A DNA stretch of 16,746 nucleotides from Reyranella sp. (GTDB lineage Bacteria; Pseudomonadota; Alphaproteobacteria; Reyranellales; Reyranellaceae), in assembly GCA_004296815.1 (NCBI GenBank), contig SCVT01000311.1, positions 1 to 16,746 on the forward strand, given 5' to 3'. Shown piece after piece: positions 1 through 6,016 of this stretch. The notes below the pieces were generated by a model that was not told where the DNA came from, ran no database searches, and saw only the letters and a list, made by a program, of their open reading frames with translations. The stretch's first letter is position 1. Each line of letters begins with the position of its first letter. Position numbers and translations under genes: made by a program.

Positions 1-13
1 GCTCTTCCGATCT
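1..13. other. Illumina adapter remnant at contig end
   Basis: The first 13 bases, GCTCTTCCGATCT, equal the 3' end common to Illumina TruSeq-type adapters; on the other strand they read AGATCGGAAGAGC. Read on the minus strand, the thiolase gene runs normally through GARVLTT and one further C, then breaks into this adapter exactly. The C at position 14 is therefore the first genomic base visible. These bases should be trimmed and not treated as biological sequence. Confidence 0.95.
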
Positions 14-1097
14 GCGTCGTCAGCACGCGCGCGCCCGAGGCGCCGATCGGATGGCCGAGCGCGATCGCGCCGCCGTTGACGTTGAGCTTGGTGTCGTCGA
101 GGCCGAGCTGCTTGCCGACCGCGACGGCCTGCGCCGCGAAGGCCTCGTTGGCCTCGACCAGGTCGAGATCCTTGACCGACCAGCCGGCCTTCTTGAGCGC
201 GGCCTGCGAGGCCGTTACCGGGCCGATGCCCATGATCGACGGATCGACGCCCGTGGTCGCCCACGACACGATCTTGGCGAGCGGCTTGATGCCGCGCTTC
301 TTGGCTTCGTCGGCGCTCATCAGCACGAGCGCCGCCGCGCCGTCGTTGATGCCCGACGCGTTGCCCGCCGTAACCGAGCCGCCTTCCTTGCTGAAGGCCG
401 GACGCAGCTTGCCGAGCGCCTCGGCCGTCGTGCCGTGACGCGGGAATTCGTCGGTGTCGACCACGACCTCGCCCTTGCGGGTCTTCACCGTGACCGGGAC
501 GATCTCGTCCTTGAAGCGGCCGGACTTCTGCGCGGCCTCGGCCTTGTTCTGCGACGACGCAGCGAAGGCATCCTGCTCCGCGCGCGTGATCTGGAACTTC
601 TGCGCCACGTTCTCGGCGGTGTTGCCCATGTGATAGCCGTGGAACGCGTCCCACAGGCCGTCCTTCAGCATGGTGTCGACCATCTTGAGCTCGCCCATCT
701 TGGTGCCGTCGCGCATGTGCGCGGCGTGCGGCGCCTGGCTCATGCTCTCCTGGCCGCCGACCACCATGATCGAGGCATCGCCGTTGCGGATCGCCTGCCA
801 GCCGAAGGCGACGGCACGCAGGCCGGAGCCGCAGAGCTGGTTGATGCCGAGCGCGGTCTTCTCGACCGGGATGCCCGAATTGACGGCGGCCTGGCGCGCC
901 GGGTTCTGGCCCTGACCCGCGCTCAGGATCTGGCCCATGATGACCTCGTCGACTTCCTCGGGCTTCACCTTGGCGCGCTCGAGCGCACCCTTGATGGCGA
1001 CCTTGCCGAGATCGTGCGCCGGCACCGCACTGAACGCGCCGTTGAACGAACCGATCGGCGTGCGCGCTGCGCTCGCGATGACGATTTCCGTAGCCAT
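14..1097 (-). CDS. phaA: Acetyl-CoA acetyltransferase (thiolase), 3' truncated
   Basis: Biosynthetic-type thiolase that condenses two acetyl-CoA to acetoacetyl-CoA in the cytoplasm, the first step of PHB synthesis. The ATG at 1097 follows a strong ribosome site (AAGGAGGGACTC). About 361 residues are present out of a usual ~391. Visible family signatures are the N-terminal [14 protein letters not shown], the acyl-accepting Cys89 in [10 protein letters not shown], the NEAFAAQ motif and the catalytic His in [10 protein letters not shown]. The C-terminal CxG segment with the second catalytic cysteine is missing because the contig ends in adapter, not because of a mutation. It lies 33 bp downstream of the acyltransferase gene on the same strand, at the end of the PHA-related block. 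The symbol phaA is inferred from that context; atoB-type degradative thiolases share the same motifs. Confidence 0.93.
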
Positions 1098-1130
1098 GAG
1101 TCCCTCCTTGCGGGCCGCCCTCGCCGCCAT

Positions 1131-2303
1131 TTACAGGCCGGCGGCACGGCTCGGCAAGGACCCTCGCGGCACTGCAGCAATCGGCTTCATTCCGAACAGC
1201 GGCCGGACCCAGCGCCACGGGCGCACCAGCCCTGCATAAAGGGCCCAGGTGCCGATGAAGGTCGCGAGCACCGCGAGGACGAAGCCCGGCAGTGGCGGCA
1301 CGCCCGCGGTCAGCAGCGCGTAGACGGCAATCACCGTCACGGTCTGGTGCAGGATGTAGAACGGATAGACCGCTTCGGTGGCTTCCGCGAGGAACGCCGG
1401 CCGTCGCGTCAGATAGCGGTGCGCGAAGCCCAGGATCGCGAACAGCCAGGCCATGGTGTTGATCGCCGAGAGGAGCGCGAAGACGGGCCGCACCTCGGGT
1501 GCGATCGCGGGCCTCACCGTTCCCTGGAAGAAGCCGAAGTAGAGCGCGGCGTAGGCAGCGATGCCGACGACCAGCGAGAACAAGCGCTGGCGTTGGAGCG
1601 CGTTCAGCAGGTCGGTCGAGCCGAAGATGAAGGCGCCGTAGAGCAGCAGCACGCCGTACGAGACCAGGCCGTGCCAGTCGCCGACCAGCCCGTTGATATT
1701 GTGTGAGATCGGCGCCAGCCACAGGAGCGACGCGGCGAGCGGCAACACCATCAGCCACTGCAGACCGAAGCGAGCAGCGATGCGCCCGGCATTCTCGAGC
1801 GCATCACGCCCCGATGCCGAGCGCGCCCACAGGAAGACCGGCAGCAGCACGAGCGTCAGCACCAGCACGTAGGCCAGGAACCAGAGATGGTGCCAGCTCA
1901 TGTTGCCGTTGGGATACGCACCACCGGCGAAGGCCTGCGGCAGCCAGTCGACGAACGAGCCGGTGAACTGGCCGCGGTAGAGACGCTCCAGGTAGACCTG
2001 CGGCGGCACGATCACCAGCATGCCGAAGCCGAGCGGCAGGAGGAGCCGCTTCAGGCGGTCCCGGACGAAGGCGCCGGAGCTGCGGTCGCCCAGCGCCAGC
2101 ATGATCGCCGCCCCCGAGACCAGGAACAGCAGCGGCATGCGCCAGCGGTTCATGAATCGCATGGTCTCGCGCAGCCATTCCATGCTGTCGGGGCTGGTGA
2201 CGTGCCAGCTCCAGCCCGACCAGGCCATGCCGGCGTGGTAGAGGATCAGCAGGCTGAAGGCGAGGACGCGCAGCCAGTCCAAATCGGCGCGGCGGACGTT
2301 CAT
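1131..2303 (-). CDS. Acyltransferase 3 family membrane protein
   Basis: A 390-residue integral membrane protein with about ten hydrophobic segments, fitting the acyltransferase-3 (OafA/OpgC/NodX) family, which moves acyl groups onto sugars or glycans at the inner membrane. The N-terminus has the family pattern RRADLDWLRVLAFSLLILYH with His22 at the end of the first membrane segment, followed by the RMPLLFLVSG segment near residues 55-64. Length agrees with the family. The ATG at 2303 is chosen because GAGGTG sits 7 bases upstream; an in-frame ATG at 2351 would add 16 residues of non-membrane sequence and disrupt the family N-terminus. The acyl donor and acceptor cannot be deduced. The gene lies 107 bp downstream of a LytTR regulator on the same strand, which may control it. 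Confidence 0.85.
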   Translation of the reverse strand: MNVRRADLDWLRVLAFSLLILYHAGMAWSGWSWHVTSPDSMEWLRETMRFMNRWRMPLLFLVSGAAIMLALGDRSSGAFVRDRLKRLLLPLGFGMLVIVPPQVYLERLYRGQFTGSFVDWLPQAFAGGAYPNGNMSWHHLWFLAYVLVLTLVLLPVFLWARSASGRDALENAGRIAARFGLQWLMVLPLAASLLWLAPISHNINGLVGDWHGLVSYGVLLLYGAFIFGSTDLLNALQRQRLFSLVVGIAAYAALYFGFFQGTVRPAIAPEVRPVFALLSAINTMAWLFAILGFAHRYLTRRPAFLAEATEAVYPFYILHQTVTVIAVYALLTAGVPPLPGFVLAVLATFIGTWALYAGLVRPWRWVRPLFGMKPIAAVPRGSLPSRAAGL

Positions 2304-2313
2304 GACAGCACCT

Positions 2314-2336
2314 CGGGCGTTCGTTGAGGACGCCCG
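2314..2336 (-). promoter_or_regulatory. Leader hairpin abutting the acyltransferase ribosome site
   Basis: The arms CGGGCGT and ACGCCCG form a perfect 7-bp stem around a 9-nt loop in the leader of the acyltransferase gene. On the minus strand the 3' arm runs directly into the GAGGTG ribosome site, so folding could limit translation. No T-run follows, so it is not a classical terminator. The functional role is inference. Confidence 0.35.
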
Positions 2337-2378
2337 GTAGCTACACGCCAAGTCGTTGAATCAGTGTCGATTTGTGAC

Positions 2379-2410
2379 GACCGGCGACCCGGATGGGATG
2401 ACCGGCGACC
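2379..2410. repeat. 11-bp direct repeat, 21 bp apart (possible LytTR site)
   Basis: GACCGGCGACC occurs at 2379-2389 and again, identically, at 2400-2410, start-to-start distance 21 bp or two helical turns. LytTR regulators typically bind paired direct repeats of about 9 bp with a 12-13 bp gap, so the geometry fits. The base sequence does not match the classical LytTR consensus. The pair lies just after the LytTR stop codon and upstream of the acyltransferase start. Confidence 0.3.
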
Positions 2411-3241
2411 TCAGCTTTTGACCGGGACCAGCGCCTCGAAGCGCTGGCGGTAGCGGCGGCTCAGATTCACCTCGGCGCCATCCTGCAGGCGGATGCGCCA
2501 GTCGCCGCTCACCCAGGGTGTCACCTCGACCACGCGGGCGATGTTCACCAGATGCGATTTGTGCACGCGCACGAAACGTTTCGCGTCGAGCTCGCCCTCG
2601 AGCTTGGTGAGCGAGGAGCGGATCTCGAGCAGCTCGCCGCCGACATGGAGCACGGCGTAATTGCCGGAGGCTTCCACCCAGTCGATGTCGGCCACCTCGA
2701 CCATGATCTCCTTGCCGCGCCGGCGCACCGCGAAGCGCTCCGGCAAGGGGCCGCCCGGGCTCGCCGCGGGCGCGGGCGCCGCCTTGCGGTCGAGCAGATG
2801 CTTCAGGACCAGAACACCACCACTCAGCATTGTGTAGGAGATGACGTCCTTGGCGAATTCGTAGCCCAGCCGATCGGCCGTGACCGGGAAACTGTAAGCC
2901 TCCCCGACGATGGCGTTGAACCAGAGGAGCCGGAGCGCCGCCATGCCGAGCGTATGCAGGATGCTGTAGGGCACGACTGCCAGGACGTGGATCGCGATGT
3001 TGCGCGCGCCGCCAGTCACCGGCCAGCGCCGGTGCAGCCAGTAGATCGCCGGCAACAGCGCCGCCACGACGAGATGGCTGGCGCCCTCCAGCGCGACGGC
3101 GCGGCCGACGCCCATGTCGATGCCGCGGCGGCCGGCATCGGAGATTTCGACCGGCACACGCGCCACCATCGAGATCGCAAGCGCGGCCGCCCAGAACGCC
3201 AGCAGGCGCCAGTCGATCGCTCGTCCTTCCGTTGCCGTCAT
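2411..3241 (-). CDS. Membrane-anchored LytTR-type transcriptional regulator
   Basis: A 276-residue protein with four probable membrane segments in the N-terminal part (about residues 11-30, 52-70, 82-108 and 133-150), a proline/alanine-rich linker and a C-terminal LytTR DNA-binding domain at about 168-272. LytTR hallmarks are IDWVEASGNYAVLH, FVRVHKSHLVN and the terminal LSRRYRQRF. There is no response-regulator receiver domain, so signal input is presumably through the membrane part. The ATG at 3241 overlaps the stop of the PHA synthase gene as ATGA, which fixes the start and predicts translational coupling. An open frame extends further upstream but lies inside the synthase gene. The acyltransferase downstream is a likely target. 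The ligand is unknown. Confidence 0.88.
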   Translation of the reverse strand: MTATEGRAIDWRLLAFWAAALAISMVARVPVEISDAGRRGIDMGVGRAVALEGASHLVVAALLPAIYWLHRRWPVTGGARNIAIHVLAVVPYSILHTLGMAALRLLWFNAIVGEAYSFPVTADRLGYEFAKDVISYTMLSGGVLVLKHLLDRKAAPAPAASPGGPLPERFAVRRRGKEIMVEVADIDWVEASGNYAVLHVGGELLEIRSSLTKLEGELDAKRFVRVHKSHLVNIARVVEVTPWVSGDWRIRLQDGAEVNLSRRYRQRFEALVPVKS

Positions 3242-4494
3242 ATCGCCTTCAGCCAGTCCATCAGCGGCGTCCAGCAGAGATCGCGCGCGCGGCCGCTCAC
3301 CACCATGCCGATATGGCCAAGCGGCAGGTCGAGGCGCTTCACGTTCTTCAACCCCTTCACGGGATCGGCGAGGGCCGCGGCCGACAGCGGCGGCACGATG
3401 CGGTCGCCCGAGGGAATCATCACCAGCGACGGCGTCTTGATCTTCGACGGCACGATACGCCGGCCGCCGACCATCCACTTGCCTTCGCCCGGAATGTTGT
3501 CGCCGTACCAGCCGACCAGGCACTCACGCGCCGTCGGACCGGCGAGCGGCGCACCATCGTTCAGCCAATCCTCGAGCAGCACGAATTCTTTCGCACTGTC
3601 TCCCTGCTGGTCCATGCCGAGGAAGCGGCCGAACTTCTTCACCGCGAGCCAGGGATCGAGCGACCAGAACAGGGTCTGCAGGATATCGACCGGCAACTCG
3701 CCGACGCGGTCGGCGACCTGCGCCAGCAACGGACCGACCGAGAGCAGGAAGGCGTGGCCGGTGCGATCGGCGTGAAAATCCCAGGGTGCCGCGAGCAGCG
3801 CGAGCCCCGCGACGCGGCGCGGCTGGCGCGCGGCCAGCGCCACGGTGAGCGTCCCGCCCATGCAGTAGCCCATGACCGCCGGCGCCCGGCGCGAGCGCTT
3901 CGTGAGGAACGCGAGCACGCGCTCCAGGCGGGCGACGTAGGCGGTCGTGTCGAAGCGGCGCTCCTCGGCGTCGGGCGCGCCCCAGTCGACGAGGTAGGGC
4001 CGCAACCCCTGCGCCGCCATGGCGCGCAGCAGGCTCTTCTCGGCGGTGAGGTCGAGCACTTCCCAGCGGTTGATCAGCGAGGGCACGACCAGCACGGCGC
4101 GTGCGCCGCGGACGCGGGCTGCGCGATGGGTGGCGCCGTAGTCGAGCAACCGCGTGTTGCCCTCGCTCCATACCGACGGTGGGTTCTCCAGAGAACGGTG
4201 AACCACATGTTGGCGATAGGCGAGCACGCCGTCGGCCAGCCGCGCCATGCGGCGCGCGATCTCTCTTTGCAGCGCCGGCTCGAAGCCCGCCGTGCCGGTC
4301 CGCGCTTCGAGAGCGGCGATCTCCGGCAGCAGCGCCGCGATTGCTTCAGGCGCCGGCGAGCCGGGATTCGAGCTCGGCGATCCTTGCTTCCAGAGCTTCA
4401 ATGCGCTTTCGGAGCTCGCCCACGTCATCAGCGCCGTTCCCAGGTGCAGCGGCAGCGGACGGGGACCAAGTCGTGCCGGGGGTGGGGCCTGCAT
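3238..4494 (-). CDS. phaC: Class III-like polyhydroxyalkanoate synthase (PhaC)
   Basis: A 418-residue alpha/beta hydrolase-fold protein that should polymerise (R)-3-hydroxyacyl-CoA into PHA at the granule surface. The nucleophile lies in GYCMGGT (Cys211, in place of the usual serine), the acid in SGDRIVPP (Asp364) and the base in LGHIGMVVSG (His394). The Cys-to-Asp distance of 153 residues equals that of Allochromatium PhaC (Cys149, Asp302). The segment LVDWGAPD is also typical of PHA synthases. Start: ATG 4494 has an excellent ribosome site (AAGGAG, 6-base gap) but lies 149 bp inside the upstream gene and gives ~60 residues more than known class III enzymes. ATG 4428 is an alternative with a weaker site. 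The 3' end overlaps the LytTR gene by 4 bp. A related PHA-type hydrolase is the other possibility. Confidence 0.82.
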   Translation of the reverse strand: MQAPPPARLGPRPLPLHLGTALMTWASSESALKLWKQGSPSSNPGSPAPEAIAALLPEIAALEARTGTAGFEPALQREIARRMARLADGVLAYRQHVVHRSLENPPSVWSEGNTRLLDYGATHRAARVRGARAVLVVPSLINRWEVLDLTAEKSLLRAMAAQGLRPYLVDWGAPDAEERRFDTTAYVARLERVLAFLTKRSRRAPAVMGYCMGGTLTVALAARQPRRVAGLALLAAPWDFHADRTGHAFLLSVGPLLAQVADRVGELPVDILQTLFWSLDPWLAVKKFGRFLGMDQQGDSAKEFVLLEDWLNDGAPLAGPTARECLVGWYGDNIPGEGKWMVGGRRIVPSKIKTPSLVMIPSGDRIVPPLSAAALADPVKGLKNVKRLDLPLGHIGMVVSGRARDLCWTPLMDWLKAI

Positions 4495-4681
4495 GTGGAA
4501 CTCCTTGAGGGGCCTGCATCGCCGAGGCGACCTGAGCGTTCGCGGCCGCGAACAGCCGGGCGATCTGCTCGGTCACCGCCTGGTCCGAGGCGAGCCCGGC
4601 GAGCTGGCTCTGCCAGAGATCGAGATAACGGCGCGCAAGCTTGTCGAAGTCGGCCGATGCATCGTCGTTTTCAGGGGCCAT
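4346..4681 (-). CDS. Small coiled-coil protein, candidate PhaE-like synthase subunit
   Basis: A 111-residue cytoplasmic protein. The N-terminal half (about residues 10-56) looks helical and contains LARRYLDLWQSQLAGL. A low-complexity Pro/Ala/Gly linker follows (about 57-83), then a heptad-like helix LRKRIEALEARIAELESRLAG at the C-terminus. Class III and IV PHA synthases need a partner (PhaE or PhaR subunit) encoded next to phaC, often with a C-terminal coiled coil, and this gene lies directly upstream of phaC. At 111 residues it is far shorter than PhaE (~350). The subunit role rests on position and shape, not on a recognised domain. ATG 4681 has no ribosome site but follows TATAGT by 6 bases, consistent with a leaderless message. 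The last 149 bp overlap phaC in another frame. Confidence 0.6.
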   Translation of the reverse strand: MAPENDDASADFDKLARRYLDLWQSQLAGLASDQAVTEQIARLFAAANAQVASAMQAPQGVPHAGPTPGTTWSPSAAAAPGNGADDVGELRKRIEALEARIAELESRLAGA

Positions 4682-4687
4682 GCCGAG

Positions 4688-4693
4688 ACTATA
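4688..4693 (-). promoter_or_regulatory. -10 box of the PhaE-like/phaC promoter
   Basis: On the minus strand TATAGT matches the TATAAT consensus at 5 of 6 positions, in a GC-rich setting. Transcription would begin about 7 bases downstream, at or next to the A of ATG 4681, which lacks a ribosome site, so the message may be leaderless. No good -35 box is present; the CTGC/GCAG repeats occupy that area. Confidence 0.4.
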
Positions 4694-4712
4694 GCGCATC
4701 GTCGCGCGAACG

Positions 4713-4750
4713 CTGCTTTCGCAGGCGCAAAGCCTGCCTTGTCGCACTGC
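4713..4750. promoter_or_regulatory. Candidate PhaR operator cluster between divergent genes
   Basis: The segment contains CTGC-TTTC-GCAG at 4713-4724, overlapping a perfect inverted repeat GCAGGC-GCAAA-GCCTGC at 4721-4737, with a further CTGC at 4747-4750. Rhodobacter-type PhaR repressors are reported to bind CTGC-N3/4-GCAG. The cluster sits between phaR (start 4826) and the PhaE-like gene (start 4681), so PhaR could control both itself and the synthase. The sequence match is direct; binding is inferred. Confidence 0.5.
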
Positions 4751-4825
4751 GGCATCGGCGCTAAGGTGACCGATCCGAAGTAAACGGGCGTTCACGGCGC
4801 GCGGGGGCTGGAGGAGCGAAGCGTA

Positions 4826-5470
4826 ATGGCCGATCAGGCAGTACCCGAAGGCGGTCCGAAACCGGCGCCGGTGGTCATCAAGAAGTACGCGAACCGGCGG
4901 CTCTACAACACCGCGACCTCGGCCTATGTCACGCTCGACCATCTCTCGCAGATGGTGAAGGACAAGACCGACTTCGTTGTCTACGACGCCAAGACCGGCG
5001 ACGACATCACCCGCTCGGTGCTGACGCAGATCATCTTCGAAGAAGAGAGCAAGGGCGGGCAGACGCTGCTGCCGATCCCCTTCCTTCGCCAGCTCATCTC
5101 GTTCTACGGCGACAGCCTGCAGGGCGTGGTGCCGCAGTATCTCGAGATGTCGATGACGCAGTTCGCGCGCAACCAGGACCAGATGCGCCGCTACCTGCAG
5201 AATGCCTTCGGCTTCAACCCGTTCCAGCAGTTCGAGTCGATGGGCAAGCAGAACATGGCGCTGTTCGAGAACGCCATGCGCATGTTCAACCCGTTCGGCA
5301 CGGCGCCCAACGGCCAGCCGATGCCCAGGCCGCCTGCCGCCGCCAACGGCCAGGAGCCGCCCAAGTCCGAGACCACGCCGACGCCCGCCAACGACACGGC
5401 GATCGACGACCTCAAGCGCAAGCTCGACGAGCTGCAGGCCCAGCTCTCGGAGCTCGGCAAGAAGTCCTGA
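4826..5470 (+). CDS. phaR: PHA synthesis repressor PhaR
   Basis: A 214-residue regulator that binds DNA and nascent PHA granules, and represses phasin and PHA genes when no polymer is present. The N-terminal PHB/PHA accumulation DNA-binding domain is unmistakable: VIKKYANRRLYNT at residues 17-29, continuing YVTLDHL, FVVYDAKTGDDITRSVL and a QIIFEEESKGGQTLLP segment to about residue 83. A Phe/Gln/Met-rich middle (about 104-158) may bind polymer. A proline-rich linker and a short C-terminal coiled coil (DLKRKLDELQAQLSEL) follow. ATG 4826 has GGAGGAG upstream. It is divergent from the synthase genes with CTGC/GCAG repeats between, and its stop is 2 bases before the DUF1289 gene, so the two are probably co-transcribed. 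Confidence 0.95.
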   Translation: MADQAVPEGGPKPAPVVIKKYANRRLYNTATSAYVTLDHLSQMVKDKTDFVVYDAKTGDDITRSVLTQIIFEEESKGGQTLLPIPFLRQLISFYGDSLQGVVPQYLEMSMTQFARNQDQMRRYLQNAFGFNPFQQFESMGKQNMALFENAMRMFNPFGTAPNGQPMPRPPAAANGQEPPKSETTPTPANDTAIDDLKRKLDELQAQLSELGKKS

Positions 5471-5472
5471 GC

Positions 5473-5664
5473 TTGGCGAACGCGCCTCCCTCGTCGATGG
5501 CGCGACGCGTCGTGTCGCCCTGCATCGGCATCTGCACGATGGACCGCAAGAGCGGCTTCTGCCTCGGCTGCAAGCGCACCATCGAGGAGATCGGCCGCTG
5601 GCAGATCCTCGACGACGACGCCCGTCAGGCGATCCTCGACCAGATCCCCGGCCGCTCTTTCTAG
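5473..5664 (+). CDS. DUF1289 family cysteine-rich small protein
   Basis: A 63-residue protein with the DUF1289 pattern PCIGICTMDRKSGFCLGCKRTIEEIGRW. Four cysteines (Cys17, Cys21, Cys30, Cys33) are arranged CxxxC-x8-CxxC, suggesting a metal or Fe-S site; the biochemical role of the family is not established. The TTG at 5473 is the longest start, two bases after the phaR stop, which would allow coupling. ATG 5497 would give a 55-residue protein that keeps the whole domain. Neither has a clear ribosome site. No terminator with a T-run follows on the plus strand. Confidence 0.88.
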   Translation: MANAPPSSMARRVVSPCIGICTMDRKSGFCLGCKRTIEEIGRWQILDDDARQAILDQIPGRSF

Positions 5665-5750
5665 CCGAAGTTCCGGTACATCCCCGAGCCACGAATATCG
5701 GCTCCCCGCACGCCGGAAAGCCAATGACGACGGGCTTTTCGCCCGCTCCT

Positions 5751-5784
5751 AGGGCACACCACGACGTAACACGTGTTGTGCCCT
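5751..5784. repeat. Imperfect inverted repeat with nested palindrome
   Basis: The arms AGGGCACACCACG (5751-5763) and CGTGTTGTGCCCT (5772-5784) pair at 12 of 13 positions around an 8-nt loop. The perfect palindrome AACACGTGTT (5768-5777) overlaps the loop and right arm, and the motif TGTGCCC recurs at 5789-5795. No T-run follows, so this is not a standard terminator. The form suits a protein-binding or recombination site, but no partner gene is present. Confidence 0.7.
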
Positions 5785-5821
5785 GAACTGTGCCCGCAAA
5801 GACGCCGCGAGCGCGCGACCC

Positions 5822-5865
5822 ATGTCGCAGTGGCTGTCGAATCGATGTCGCAGTCGGTGTCGAAT
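5822..5865. repeat. 21-bp tandem direct repeat, period 23 bp
   Basis: ATGTCGCAGTGGCTGTCGAAT (5822-5842) and its copy (5845-5865) agree at 19 of 21 positions, differing only at two bases in the middle. A 23-bp period shifts the reading frame, so this is not a protein repeat; it suggests iterated binding sites or element remnants. Confidence 0.7.
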
Positions 5866-5949
5866 TTCCCGCCGGTCAGGACCGGCAGCGGCTTCACCCT
5901 CGGGATCCACGGCGTGCGTGGACGGGTCTTTCGGATTGTTTGGCTCGAC

Positions 5950-5978
5950 AAAAAAGGCCGGCGCGAGAAGCGCCAGCC
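5950..5978 (-). terminator. Rho-independent terminator of the enoyl-CoA hydratase gene
   Basis: On the minus strand GGCTGGCGC-TTCTC-GCGCCGGCC forms a 9-bp stem with one G-T pair and a 5-nt loop, followed by six T. It lies 39 bp after the stop codon of the gene at 6017-6826, in the right orientation. Confidence 0.88.
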
Positions 5979-6016
5979 TATGAAGAAATCATACCAGAAC
6001 CTGCTGAACCTGCAAC

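Larger units (their letters stand above)
5665..6016. other. Hairpin-rich region without a convincing gene
   Basis: These 352 bp separate the DUF1289 stop from the enoyl-CoA hydratase stop. Short open frames exist on both strands (for example 5661-5951 minus and 5773-6030 plus), but they have odd composition, no ribosome site and no recognisable domain. Inverted repeats are dense: CGGGC/GCCCG at 5731-5745, a 13-bp-arm hairpin at 5751-5784 and GCCGGT-CAGG-ACCGGC at 5871-5886. TCCACG-GCGTG-CGTGGA at 5906-5922 and a terminator at 5950-5978 complete the set. A near-identical 21-bp direct repeat lies at 5822-5865. Base content appears less GC-rich than in the neighbours. It could be a structured RNA, a recombination site or a decayed mobile element; nothing here decides between them. 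Confidence 0.6.

Noticed and set aside
1..1097. Thiolase truncation as a pseudogene
   Set aside because: The reading frame is intact to the adapter junction at base 13/14; the loss is technical.
51..1706. A 551-codon plus-strand frame opposite the thiolase and acyltransferase
   Set aside because: It spans two opposite-strand genes with clear family motifs and shows only antisense composition.
2411..3523. A 370-codon LytTR protein beginning inside phaC
   Set aside because: The extra N-terminal part is Arg-rich antisense-like sequence from within phaC; the ATGA junction at 3238-3241 gives a normal membrane N-terminus.
3232..4764. A 510-codon plus-strand frame opposite phaC
   Set aside because: Arg/Ala/His-rich antisense frame with no motif; PhaC with its Cys-Asp-His triad lies on the other strand.
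5731..5745. CGGGC-TTTTC-GCCCG as a terminator for phaR-DUF1289
   Set aside because: The stem has only 5 bp and no T-run follows on either strand.
5661..5951. A 96-codon minus-strand frame, and 85- and 95-codon plus-strand frames (5773-6030, 5790-6077), as hypothetical genes or a recombinase fragment
   Set aside because: They overlap one another across hairpins and a frame-shifting repeat, lack ribosome sites and domains, and the third runs into the enoyl-CoA hydratase gene; no integrase motif could be read.
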